A DNA stretch of 64,000 bases from Hymenobacter pini (GTDB taxonomy: Bacteria > Bacteroidota > Bacteroidia > Cytophagales > Hymenobacteraceae), in the NCBI RefSeq assembly GCF_020421205.1, contig NZ_JAIZZH010000002.1:868001-932000 (forward strand). Direction: 5' to 3'. This document shows, one piece after another, positions 1-8,134 of the stretch. The translations under genes were made by a program, and so were the position numbers. Each line of letters opens with the position of its first letter. Within the stretch, counting starts at the first letter, position 1. The notes beneath the pieces are model-generated. The model made no database searches. It was not told the origin of the DNA and worked only from the letters and a program-made list of their open reading frames with translations.

Positions 1-1
1 T

Positions 2-715
2 TTTTCCTCGATTCTGATTGAAACTAAGTATACTTATAACTATCCCAGTTTAATGCAGCTGGTAACGCGCTACAACAAGTGCCGCTACCCGCAACAGACA
101 ATCCAACCAGTGGCTGACCCTGGTGGTATTCACAGCTATGTGGGCGTGAAGGCAGGCCTACGCAATACCAGCATAATGCCCGATGTGACGGGTAACGCAC
201 CTCGCACCTCAAACTCGCTTGATTGGCATGCCGGCGTTTTCGTCAATGCATTGCTCACGCGTCACATTGCGCTGCAGGTAGAGGCTGTGTATTCTGCCGT
301 TGCCGATACCTACGGAAATCAGGAAGTATATAACGGAGGGGCCTACTACAAGACTGTCATGTCTTACAATGTGGCTTATAAGCAGGTACAACTGCCCATA
401 CTGCTGCGCTACCAGTTTGGCAGTGGAAAAGTGCGTCCTTTTCTGAATATTGGGCCACAATACACACAGTTGTTCGGGCGCAAGCTGGAGCGAATTGTTC
501 AAGATCAGAATGGTACCCCCGCACGTGTTTCCAGCTTCAACATGCGGGGGTACAATGTAGGCGCTGCCAGCGGGGTGGGCGTATTGTGGCAACAGCCCAA
601 CCGCCCGCAGTACTCCCTAGAACTGCGCCTAGACCATAACCTTCGCGACGACAAGCCCTCTGCTATTGCGCCTTACTTGGCTGATATTCGGCTTGACCTA
701 GGCATTGCTTTCTGA
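2..715 (+). CDS. Outer-membrane beta-barrel protein, 5' end outside window
   Basis: The reading frame is open from the first bases of the window through the internal ATG at 53, so the true start lies upstream and this is the C-terminal part of a larger protein. The readable part opens with a short stretch ending in a YNKCRYP motif, then alternating hydrophobic/aromatic strands typical of a Bacteroidota porin-like barrel (PorT/OmpW-like fold), and ends in the aromatic residue Phe as barrel proteins usually do. The pattern of a tyrosine/cysteine motif followed by a barrel is shared with the protein at 2165-3280, so the two look like paralogues. Function beyond an outer-membrane location is unknown. 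A strong hairpin follows the stop. Confidence 0.75.
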   Translation, partial: FSSILIETKYTYNYPSLMQLVTRYNKCRYPQQTIQPVADPGGIHSYVGVKAGLRNTSIMPDVTGNAPRTSNSLDWHAGVFVNALLTRHIALQVEAVYSAVADTYGNQEVYNGGAYYKTVMSYNVAYKQVQLPILLRYQFGSGKVRPFLNIGPQYTQLFGRKLERIVQDQNGTPARVSSFNMRGYNVGAASGVGVLWQQPNRPQYSLELRLDHNLRDDKPSAIAPYLADIRLDLGIAF

Positions 716-734
716 TTTTTTTCGCTAGATAAAT

Positions 735-781
735 CACCACTGTCAGTACCCGAGTATACTGCTTGAGTACTGACAGTGGTG
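735..781. terminator. Bidirectional terminator, 15-bp perfect stem
   Basis: CACCACTGTCAGTAC at 735-749 is perfectly complementary to 767-781, with a 17-nt loop. It lies between the convergent stops at 715 and 783, so it can end both transcripts. There is no long T-run on either side, so efficiency is uncertain. Confidence 0.7.
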
Positions 782-782
782 G

Positions 783-1859
783 TCAGAACACGAAGTTGAA
801 CGACGCCTGCCCCAGTAACCCGCGCAGGTCGCGGCTGCGGCTGTTGAGGGGCACGAAGTAGCTGGCTTTCGTATCTAGCAGAATGTGGCGGGTTTTGACG
901 AGTTCCACGCCTAGGCCTAAGTTCAGGTTCGGAATGAAGTCATTGGCCTTATCGTCGTTGCGGTTCAGGATGAAGCCGCCCACCTGATAGCTGGTGTACA
1001 GGTTGAGGTAGCGCCGCCGTCCCCGGCCAAAATTGCGCGGGTAAAAGTCTTGCCCAAAATTGATAACGAACAGCTCATTCACGAAAGCTGAATCGGTTTT
1101 GTTGGTTGTGGTAGGCTTATATACGCCTAGGTTGAAGTAGCTTTTGCCCCGCGTGAACAGGTATTTGATGGCGTAGCCTTGGTACGCCTGGCTGGTGAGG
1201 CCTACCTTCGGGTTATCGAGGCGCAGATAGGCGTACTCCACGCCAGGCATATTCACGAAGCTTACGCGCCGGTTGCCCGTGGGGAAGCTGATTTCATCAA
1301 ATAGCCGGAGCGACACGTAGGCCTGTCCTTGACGGCTATTGAGCAACTGCTGCTGCTGCTGAAGTTGCCGCAGGCGCGCCTCCCGCTGCACTACTTCGTT
1401 CTGCAGCGAAGCCCGCTCTTCCGCGGGCAGTTTTTCCTCCCGTATCCGGGCTTGCGTGGCAGCTAGCCGGGCAGTTTCGGCCTGCTCATCAGCCTTGAGC
1501 TCTTGCAGGCGCGAGGTGAGGTTGTGGGTGTTCAGGTTATTTTCCAGGACGTACCCCAATCCTGCCACCAACGAATCCAGCCGGGGTAAGTCGGCGTTGG
1601 TCAGGCTGAACTCAGCGGTGAGTTGCTCGGGCGTTTCCTCCTGCTTCTGCACCCGCACTGCCCGCCGTCGGATAAAGCCGGTGAGGGCCACTCGCGCTTC
1701 CGCGTATTTGGTTACCCCTACGCTCAGGCGCTTCTGGGTTTCGTAGGTATCCTGGTCGGTACCGGTTTGGGCGTGAGCGGCACCTGCTAGGCCAACCAGC
1801 CAGCAGGTAGCGGCAAGCAAAAAACCAGTCTTTCGAGAGCGTACAGATAGAAAAGGCAT
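783..1859 (-). CDS. Envelope protein: signal peptide, coiled coil, C-terminal barrel
   Basis: The 358-aa protein starts with a basic n-region and a hydrophobic segment ending AGAAHAQ, a good signal peptide (residues 1-31). Residues of about 40-110 read like the DUF4349/periplasmic ring-like pattern (two beta strands and a helix with LDSLVAGLGYVLENN), and residues of about 110-170 form a Glu/Gln/Arg/Leu-rich coiled coil. From about 180 the sequence changes to amphipathic strands (YVSLRLF, YAYLRLDN, SYFNLGVY) and ends in FNFVF, the usual last strand of an outer-membrane barrel. The combination suggests a barrel carrying a periplasmic coiled-coil arm. The DUF4349 likeness is from memory and weak; the barrel and coiled coil are visible. 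It is convergent with the upstream barrel gene and divergent from the next one. Confidence 0.7.
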   Translation of the reverse strand: MPFLSVRSRKTGFLLAATCWLVGLAGAAHAQTGTDQDTYETQKRLSVGVTKYAEARVALTGFIRRRAVRVQKQEETPEQLTAEFSLTNADLPRLDSLVAGLGYVLENNLNTHNLTSRLQELKADEQAETARLAATQARIREEKLPAEERASLQNEVVQREARLRQLQQQQQLLNSRQGQAYVSLRLFDEISFPTGNRRVSFVNMPGVEYAYLRLDNPKVGLTSQAYQGYAIKYLFTRGKSYFNLGVYKPTTTNKTDSAFVNELFVINFGQDFYPRNFGRGRRRYLNLYTSYQVGGFILNRNDDKANDFIPNLNLGLGVELVKTRHILLDTKASYFVPLNSRSRDLRGLLGQASFNFVF

Positions 1860-2164
1860 GGCAGTGACGTGTGTGTTGAACCGCCGGCAAATTGGACACC
1901 CAGCCCGAGGAATACAGTCCGCAATTTTATCAAATCAGACTTTTCAAGTACCTCTCACAAAGTAGCAACAGGCATTCAAAACCATACTAACAAGCCATTA
2001 CATTACACCCTTACAAAACGTTATCAGACTTTTAGCTCCCTGCCAGTTTACTAACGCTAGGCCGATAGGTGAACCGCTTGATGGTTTTCCTGGTGCCGCA
2101 CTGTAGTTTAGTGGCTCATAAATTCATCTGAGTGGCGCTTATTCCGGTTACACTATTCCATATT
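1860..2164. other. Divergent intergenic region
   Basis: About 305 bases between two divergently transcribed envelope genes. It is poorer in GC than the genes on either side and must hold both promoters. I see no exact TAnnTTTG box and no hairpin; TAGTTTAG near 2104 is a one-mismatch candidate for the plus-strand gene. Confidence 0.4.
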
Positions 2165-3280
2165 ATGCGTTTGGTATGTTGGTTGCTGCTCCTGTTGGGC
2201 AGTGCAGTTGCAAGCAAAGCACAAGGCTTGCCCGGTTATGTACTCACCCTGCATGGCGACTCACTCCAAGGGACCATCCGAGAGAAAAACGATTACCAGC
2301 TAATCGAACTCACCAATCAGCAAGGCGGCGGGAAACAGCTTTTTCGACCAGATGAGGTGCGAGGCTACGGGTTGGGCAACTTGCCTCCGGTGCAGAGCAA
2401 GCTAGTAAAGCGGGCTGCTTCCGCCGCACTGACCCCTGCTTTTGTAGTATCCAGGCAGCTAGGCACTGCCAACCTGTACACATTTGCCAACGAAACTGGC
2501 TTGCTTTTGCAGCCGCCGGCCACTGATACTCTGTTCGAGTTAACTCCGCAAAACTGGCATTTGCTGTTTATCAAGCGGCTGGCGGGCTGCCCATCCTCGC
2601 AATGGGCAGGTTCCTATTTTCTGGACCTGCCGTTCAGTGATAAGTATGTATTGCGCGAACTAGCGTCTTACAACACGTGCCGCAACCCGGCATGGCAAAA
2701 CCAGCGGCACCAACAGTCGCACTTTTGGGTAAGCAGCCTGGGGGTGCAGGCTTCGTACGGGCGGGTAAAGGATGGAAAATCACCTGAGCCTTACCAACAG
2801 CTAGGGTTACAATGGCAACTGGTTCGGGCCAGTGGGGTTCAACTAACCGTTTCAGCGGGTTATCTGCGGCTTAACCATCACAAGGACCTTGTACCTTATT
2901 CCTATTCACCCAACGGCAACCAGTGGTACTCCACACCTTTCCGGAACAACATTTTTCATGGGCAGATACTGTTCGGACGACGTTTCAGCGTAGCTCCGCA
3001 TCTTAACCTGCTTACCGGCCTTGGCATGGGGGCCGACTACGTACTCTCCAGCACTACCTACTACTATGAACAGAACTCAGCAGGGGCCTTGCTGCTAACT
3101 GCCAAAGTGCGGAACCCAGACGGCTGGCTAACCACTCATTTGCTGGGCAGCCTGGGCGTGAGCATTCCGGTTGGGCGCCGACAGGAACTCCAAATGCTCA
3201 CACAATACCAGTGGGATATTTACTACGGCTTAAAAGGCCCTGCCGTGTGCCTAGCCTATTTGTTTCAAACCGGCCGCTGA
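2165..3280 (+). CDS. Outer-membrane beta-barrel protein
   Basis: From the ATG at 2165 the 371-aa product begins MRLVCWLLLLLGSAVASKAQ, a clean signal peptide; the in-frame GTG at 2132 would place eleven residues before it and is less likely. After the signal comes a small domain beginning GYVLTLHGDSLQGT, a pattern often seen at the N-terminus of Bacteroidota barrels, then a segment ending ELASYNTCRNP, then a barrel with many aromatic strands. The YNTCRNP motif matches YNKCRYP in the partial gene at the window start, and the order of parts is the same, so the two probably belong to one family. No specific transport function can be assigned. It is convergent with the kinase gene, only five bases away. 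Confidence 0.75.
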   Translation: MRLVCWLLLLLGSAVASKAQGLPGYVLTLHGDSLQGTIREKNDYQLIELTNQQGGGKQLFRPDEVRGYGLGNLPPVQSKLVKRAASAALTPAFVVSRQLGTANLYTFANETGLLLQPPATDTLFELTPQNWHLLFIKRLAGCPSSQWAGSYFLDLPFSDKYVLRELASYNTCRNPAWQNQRHQQSHFWVSSLGVQASYGRVKDGKSPEPYQQLGLQWQLVRASGVQLTVSAGYLRLNHHKDLVPYSYSPNGNQWYSTPFRNNIFHGQILFGRRFSVAPHLNLLTGLGMGADYVLSSTTYYYEQNSAGALLLTAKVRNPDGWLTTHLLGSLGVSIPVGRRQELQMLTQYQWDIYYGLKGPAVCLAYLFQTGR

Positions 3281-3285
3281 TAGCA

Positions 3286-4974
3286 CTACTCCCGCCGCTT
3301 GTCTCTTCGCCCATCCAAAAGCAACAGCACCAACACCAAAAACGCCGCCACCGATAGGCTCCACCACGTAACGGCGGGCAACCCGCTGTAGTACGGCATG
3401 GCGGGCGAATAGCGCCCCAGCAAACTCAGGCCCGCAAACAGGATAACGGCCACCGTAATGGCCGCCAGAATGCTACGGCTCACCAGTTGGTCGGCTTTGC
3501 GCAGGAGCAGCTGATAGCCGCTGAGCTCTACCCGCACGCGTAAATCCCCGCGCGAAATTTTGCGCATAATCTGCCGGACGTCGCCGGGCAGGGTTTGCAA
3601 CAGAGCCAGCAATTGGGTGCCGGTGTACAGCGCCTCGCTCTGGATATTCTCCATGGAGTACTGCTCCCCGATGATACGCGCGCCGTAGGGCCGCACAAAC
3701 TCGAAGGTGTTGAAGCGCGGGTGCAACACCTTGCCAATACCTTCCAGAATCACCAAGGCCCGCAGAATCAGGAACACGGCCCCGGGCACCTGCAGCTTGT
3801 AGCGGTAGATAATACTTTGTAGTGCATCGGCCAGGTCCGACATACTCATCTCCTTCACGTCGAGCAAGGCAAAATCCTCAATCAGTTGGCTGAGGTCGGC
3901 CTCGAAGGCGCGCATGTCGGGTATTTCGGAAGTAATGGCCAGGCGGCGAAAGTTAAGGGCCATGCTGCGGGCATCCTGCCGGGCCATGCCGATGAACACG
4001 CCCGCAAAGGCATATTTCTGCTGGCGAGTAAGGCGGCCCACCATCCCAAAATCGATGAGCACCAGCGTGCCATCGGGGCGTACCAGCACGTTGCCGGGGT
4101 GCGGGTCGGCGTGGAAGGCTCCAAACTCAAAAATCTGGGTCAAGTAGATATCCATGCCGGTTTCGGCCACCTGTTCCGGGCTCAGGCCCCACTCCAGCAG
4201 TTGCGGCTTATCGGTGATTTTACAGCCGCTCACGTACTCAATCACCAGAATGCGGTTGGTGCTCAGCTCCCGGTACGGCTTGGGAATATAGAAGCTGGTA
4301 TAGTCCTCGTAGAGCTTACGGAATTGCTCCATACTACGGGCCTCGGAGGTGTAGTCCAGCTCCTTCATCATGCTCCGCTCGAAGGCGTCCACAATATCCT
4401 GGGGGTTGCTCAGGCCCTGGCGGCGCAGGAAGTTGGCGGTGAGGCGCACCAGTTCGTGCAGCAAACTCAGGTCGGTGCGCACTTTTTCCTGCACATCGGG
4501 GCGCTGCACTTTCACCACTACTTTCTCGCCCGTCAGCAGCCGGGCCCCGTGTACCTGCCCAATGCTGGCTGAGCCCAGCGGCACTTCATCAAACTCCGAG
4601 AATACCTCCTCCAGCGGCCGGCCCAGCTCCTGCTCGATAATGCGGCGGGCCAGCTCCACCGAAAACGGCGGCACGTTGCTCTGCAGCTTCTCAAACTCGT
4701 CAATCAGGGCCTCGGGCAGCAAATCGGCGCGGTTGCTCAGGGCCTGGGCCAGCTTGATGAACGTGGGACCCAGCTCCTCGATAATCATCCGGATGCGCTG
4801 CCAGCGGGTGGTTTCGAACACCGCCTGCTCCCCTTCCTGCCAGGAGCGGCGCCGGCTCTGGGGCACCAGCCGCCGCAGGGCCGTACTCGTCACCACATCC
4901 TCAAACCCGTAGCGAATCAGCACCTCGGCTACCTGCCGGATGCGCGTAAGGTTGGAAATGGTGTTTTTAAACAT
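3286..4974 (-). CDS. ABC1/AarF/UbiB-family atypical kinase
   Basis: 562 aa, the usual length for the family. ABC1 (UbiB/ADCK) proteins are membrane-linked atypical kinases or ATPases that support isoprenoid quinone synthesis and lipid handling. Visible marks: the KxGQ-like helix (FIKLAQALSNRADLLP, about residues 72-87), the nucleotide loop LGSASIGQVHGA (133-144), the lysine motif VVVKVQRP (Lys155), the catalytic loop FHADPHPGNV, and the metal-binding LIDFGMVG. The C-terminus carries two hydrophobic helices and a basic tail, as in UbiB membrane anchors. The KxGQ motif reads KLAQ, an Ala for the usual Gly. As this organism makes menaquinone (menC nearby), a quinone role is likely but the substrate is unknown. 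Start at 4974 follows family length. Confidence 0.93.
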   Translation of the reverse strand: MFKNTISNLTRIRQVAEVLIRYGFEDVVTSTALRRLVPQSRRRSWQEGEQAVFETTRWQRIRMIIEELGPTFIKLAQALSNRADLLPEALIDEFEKLQSNVPPFSVELARRIIEQELGRPLEEVFSEFDEVPLGSASIGQVHGARLLTGEKVVVKVQRPDVQEKVRTDLSLLHELVRLTANFLRRQGLSNPQDIVDAFERSMMKELDYTSEARSMEQFRKLYEDYTSFYIPKPYRELSTNRILVIEYVSGCKITDKPQLLEWGLSPEQVAETGMDIYLTQIFEFGAFHADPHPGNVLVRPDGTLVLIDFGMVGRLTRQQKYAFAGVFIGMARQDARSMALNFRRLAITSEIPDMRAFEADLSQLIEDFALLDVKEMSMSDLADALQSIIYRYKLQVPGAVFLILRALVILEGIGKVLHPRFNTFEFVRPYGARIIGEQYSMENIQSEALYTGTQLLALLQTLPGDVRQIMRKISRGDLRVRVELSGYQLLLRKADQLVSRSILAAITVAVILFAGLSLLGRYSPAMPYYSGLPAVTWWSLSVAAFLVLVLLLLDGRRDKRRE

Positions 4975-4978
4975 GTAG

Positions 4979-5014
4979 CACGGATTTAGACGGATTAAGC
5001 AGATTTCACGGATT
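4979..5014. repeat. Short tandem GATT-ending repeats upstream of kinase gene
   Basis: Four imperfect 8-10 base units each ending in GATT (CACGGATT, TAGACGGATT, AAGCAGATT, TCACGGATT) lie directly before the kinase start. Similar CACGGATTTA-type degenerate repeats are scattered in intergenic DNA of many bacteria. No function is implied. Confidence 0.5.
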
Positions 5015-5116
5015 CCAGAGGCGTGTACTTTGCCAGGTAGCAGTGCTACACCGCTGGTTCAGTGTGGCCGGGGCCTACGGGCGAAATCTTTCCCAATCTG
5101 CGAAATAAGCGCATAA

Positions 5117-5152
5117 AAAAGCTCCGTCCGCTAGGCCACGGACGGAGCTTTT
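5117..5152. terminator. Terminator downstream of phasin gene, 14-bp perfect stem
   Basis: AAAAGCTCCGTCCG at 5117-5130 pairs perfectly with 5139-5152 around the 8-nt loop CTAGGCCA. It has A/T tails on both sides, as an intrinsic terminator does. It lies just after the minus-strand stop at 5170. Confidence 0.85.
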
Positions 5153-5169
5153 CAACGCAATACTATCAA

Positions 5170-5661
5170 CTAAGCGTTGCTTTCCGAAGAAGCCGCGCCG
5201 GAGTTTTCCTTTTTGGCAGCACCGGCTTTAGCGGCGGCCGATTTTTGCGTTTTGCCGGCAGCGGCGCTGGTAGCGTCAGCTGCTTTTTTTACGGCGCCAG
5301 CGGCTTTGCTGGTAGCGCTGGAAGCGGGTTTAGCAGCCGACTTGGGAGCGGCAGCTTTCTTGGGGGCTGATGCGGGAGTGGCTTTGCCACCTTTCACGGT
5401 GCGCTTCAGCTCCTCTACCTCCGAGTTGGGCGCTACGCCTACCGTTTTCAGCAGGCGAGCAGCCAGGCCCTGGGCTTGTTTTTCCAGCTCCTTGCGCTTG
5501 GCGTCGGTGTTTTTCTTCAAGTCGTCCATTATTTTGGCGCCTTCCTGCTCCGACAATTTGCTTTCTTTCACCAGCGCGTCGATGCTTTTCTGCACCCGGT
5601 CACTGGTCAGGGATGCGAAGCCAACGCCGGCGTTGATGAACTTCTTAAACAGATCTTCCAT
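5170..5661 (-). CDS. Phasin-like protein with Lys/Ala/Ser histone-like tail
   Basis: 163 aa. Residues 1-80 form a helical domain (MEDLFKKFINAGVGF..., then a Lys/Glu-rich helix with KELEKQAQGLAARLL) resembling the PHA granule-associated phasin family, which coats polyhydroxyalkanoate granules in the cytoplasm. Residues of about 95-163 are nearly all Ala, Lys, Ser and Pro, with repeated AAK/KAA motifs like the histone H1/AlgP type tail. A tail of this kind can bind DNA, as shown for PhaM/PhaF-type phasins that tie granules to the nucleoid; for this protein that is inference. No PHA synthase lies in the window, so a more general membrane- or stress-related helical protein is possible. Monocistronic, with its own terminator. 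Confidence 0.75.
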   Translation of the reverse strand: MEDLFKKFINAGVGFASLTSDRVQKSIDALVKESKLSEQEGAKIMDDLKKNTDAKRKELEKQAQGLAARLLKTVGVAPNSEVEELKRTVKGGKATPASAPKKAAAPKSAAKPASSATSKAAGAVKKAADATSAAAGKTQKSAAAKAGAAKKENSGAASSESNA

Positions 5662-5868
5662 ACGGCTGAAGTGTTAAAAGTAAAGGGGGTGAGAATGGAA
5701 TAATGCGCTACGCAGGTGGGCACCTGACCAGCAAAGTAGTATGCAAGCCTACTACTTTCGACAAACCTACGAAAACACCGCTATATAGTTGAAGGTGAGA
5801 GCAATTTTTTGTTGCCGCATCCCTTTGGTGTTTGTCTGGATGATGGGTTTTCTTATAAAAGGCGGGCT

Positions 5869-6792
5869 TTAAGCAGCTTTGGCGGAGGATTGGCCCCAGA
5901 TTTCAGCGGTGAATATGGCTACTTGGTCAAGGGCGGTGCGGGCCTCAGGCAGGAAGCGCCAGAACAGGTGCCACCAGTGTACCAAGCCATCGAACACCTG
6001 TAGCGTAACGGGCGTACCGGCGGCCCGGGCTTTCTCAGCAAACCGCTGCACATCATCGCCCAGCACCTCGGCGTTGGAAATCTGGATGAGCAGGGGCGGC
6101 AAACCGTGTAAGCGGGCATGTACCGGCGACACCAGCGGATGCGTGAGAGAGGTTGAAGAAGCGTACAATGGCCCCCACCCCCGGATTTCAAGCGCTTCCA
6201 GCACCTGGCTTTCTTCCTGGCACACCCGGCGCATCAGTCCCGAAGGCAGCATCAGGTCGGTCCAGGGAGAAAGGCCGATGGCAGCCGCCGGCAATGCTTC
6301 GCCCCCATCCCGTAGGGCCACCAGCAACGCCAGGGCCAGCCCTCCCCCGGCCGAGTCGCCGGCCACCATGATGTTGGTGGGCGCGTAGCCCTGGGCCAGC
6401 AGCCAGCGGTAAGCCAGCAAGGCATCTTCGAGGGCTGCCGGAAACGGGTACTCGGGGGCTTTGCGGTAGTTGATGGCCAGGGCCGAAACGCCGCAACGCT
6501 GGGCCAAGGTGCCTACCAGCGCCCGGTGCGTATTCAAAGAGCCCAGCACATAGCCGCCCCCATGCAGATACAGGATTACCCGGCTGGTATCGGCGCCGGC
6601 GGGGCGCACCCATTCGGCTGGCATTTCCTCCACCGATGCATCCTCCATAAATACATTCCAGGGCATTAGCTGCCCGAATGAAAGCAGCTCAAACGCTAGT
6701 CGCATGGCAGGCAGGCGGGGCCGCCGCCGGGCCAGTGGGCCGGTAGCAGCAGTTAGTAACTGCTTTAAAAGCAGATGTTGGGTGGAGGGCAT
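5869..6792 (-). CDS. Alpha/beta hydrolase, HSL/acetylhydrolase type
   Basis: From the ATG at 6792 (MPSTQHLLLK) the protein is 307 aa, the normal length of the hormone-sensitive-lipase-like family; longer in-frame starts would run into the neighbouring acyltransferase gene. Marks: oxyanion motif HGGGY (77-81), nucleophile elbow GDSAGG (Ser147), an acidic EVLGDD motif (242-247) where the catalytic Asp is expected, and His272 in GLVHWWH. These predict a serine esterase or lipase acting on short or medium acyl esters or carbamates; the substrate is unknown. It follows the acyltransferase gene by 71 bases on the same strand, so the pair may be co-transcribed and act on related lipids. Confidence 0.9.
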   Translation of the reverse strand: MPSTQHLLLKQLLTAATGPLARRRPRLPAMRLAFELLSFGQLMPWNVFMEDASVEEMPAEWVRPAGADTSRVILYLHGGGYVLGSLNTHRALVGTLAQRCGVSALAINYRKAPEYPFPAALEDALLAYRWLLAQGYAPTNIMVAGDSAGGGLALALLVALRDGGEALPAAAIGLSPWTDLMLPSGLMRRVCQEESQVLEALEIRGWGPLYASSTSLTHPLVSPVHARLHGLPPLLIQISNAEVLGDDVQRFAEKARAAGTPVTLQVFDGLVHWWHLFWRFLPEARTALDQVAIFTAEIWGQSSAKAA

Positions 6793-6863
6793 TGTGGGAA
6801 TTAACAGCGGACGGGAGTGCGGGCGGAAAACATCAGCAAAGCCTGTGGCGGTGCTGCACGCAG

Positions 6864-8024
6864 TTACTTTTTGTTGTTGCCAAGCCGATGGCCTTTGTAG
6901 CCCCGGATAGCAATGGGAATCCAGCCTAATACGGGAATAAAGAACGTGAGGGTGAACGGGTTGCGCCACAGCATGCGCCAGTACGCGCCGGGGCTGCGCA
7001 AATCCAGGTCGAAGTCGCGCTGGCCATGGCGCAGGTACTGGCGCTCAAACTCTTGAAACAGCGCCGGCCAAGCCCAGGGCAGAAAGAACGGGAAGTAGCG
7101 CCAGTTGGCTTTGATGCGCTGCCATAGCTCCCGCCAGCGGTACGGGTGCTGCCCGTGCTGCTGCACGGCGGCGTCCAGTTCCTGCTGCATGCGGCCGCGC
7201 ACCTCGTTGGCCAGGGCCTCGTATTCGGGGCGAGTCAGCTCATCGGTGGTTTTGGTTGTCAGCTCGTAGGGCTTGATGCGGGTGCCCAGCACGAAGGTGA
7301 GCTTGGCCGGAAACGCCATGTAGAAAAACCAGGGCTGCAGCAGCACCAGCAGGATAACCGGACCCATCGGAATAAACGGAATACCGATTTTCTTGCTCAG
7401 TCGGTTCACCCAGGCCCAGCTATAGGTGTAGGGATTCAGGTACTCCCCGTTGATAGTGTAGAACGGGATGATATCGGTGCGGTGCTGGATGCCCAGACGC
7501 ACGATGCTGGTAGCTAGCCGCTGCAGCCGGTACTTGTTGTTGAACCCTTTGCCAATGCCGGGCACCCCCTCAGGGTACAGCATCAGGTTGTGGTCGTTGT
7601 AGAACATCATGGTTTCAAAGTTCAGGGTGGTGGCATCCACGCACCCGGCCCGCTTCCAGAAGTCCTTCACCAAAAACGGGTTCATCAGCACCGACTGGGA
7701 GAGCATGGGCGCCGACAGCGGCCGGGGCAGGTCGCGCAGGTCGGGCAGCACGCGCCACAGATGCGAGAGGGCCACAATAGCATCCCAGGGAAAGGCCATG
7801 CCCGAGTGGTTGGAGGCGAAAATGAGGGGTCGTTCGGGGTTGTTGCGCTCCGGGTACTCCTCAAACCCAACTAGCTCCGAGCGAAACCACACCCGGTCCA
7901 GCAGTTGGAGCACGTTGCGGTCAAGGGTTTCTACAAAATGCTCATCGAAGTAATCGGAATAGATATGCTGATTGGCCAGAACGGCGGGCGGCGGCTGGGG
8001 TAGAGCAGCAGGAGGATAGGCCAT
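6864..8024 (-). CDS. PlsC-like acyltransferase
   Basis: 386 aa with a glycerolipid acyltransferase core: the His-Asp motif in ASNHSGMAFPWD (His73, Asp81, with an enlarged spacing compared with the usual HX4D), then LYPEGVPGIGKGF (150-161), which serves as the EGxR-type substrate loop. A long hydrophobic segment follows (MGPVILLVLLQPWFFYMAFP) and further aromatic amphipathic helices at the C-terminus, so it is likely membrane-bound. It would transfer an acyl group to a lipid or lipid-linked acceptor; the acceptor is unknown. TACCTTAG on the minus strand near 8081-8088 is a one-mismatch promoter candidate. The hydrolase gene follows on the same strand. Confidence 0.85.
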   Translation of the reverse strand: MAYPPAALPQPPPAVLANQHIYSDYFDEHFVETLDRNVLQLLDRVWFRSELVGFEEYPERNNPERPLIFASNHSGMAFPWDAIVALSHLWRVLPDLRDLPRPLSAPMLSQSVLMNPFLVKDFWKRAGCVDATTLNFETMMFYNDHNLMLYPEGVPGIGKGFNNKYRLQRLATSIVRLGIQHRTDIIPFYTINGEYLNPYTYSWAWVNRLSKKIGIPFIPMGPVILLVLLQPWFFYMAFPAKLTFVLGTRIKPYELTTKTTDELTRPEYEALANEVRGRMQQELDAAVQQHGQHPYRWRELWQRIKANWRYFPFFLPWAWPALFQEFERQYLRHGQRDFDLDLRSPGAYWRMLWRNPFTLTFFIPVLGWIPIAIRGYKGHRLGNNKK

Positions 8025-8134
8025 ACGCAGACAATATGCGGGGCAGCTGCCAGGGCAGCCAAGGGATGGGAGGAGTTTCTAAGGTACTGATTTTGGGTAG
8101 TTGCAGGTTACAAGCTCCGCCCTACTCACACAAA

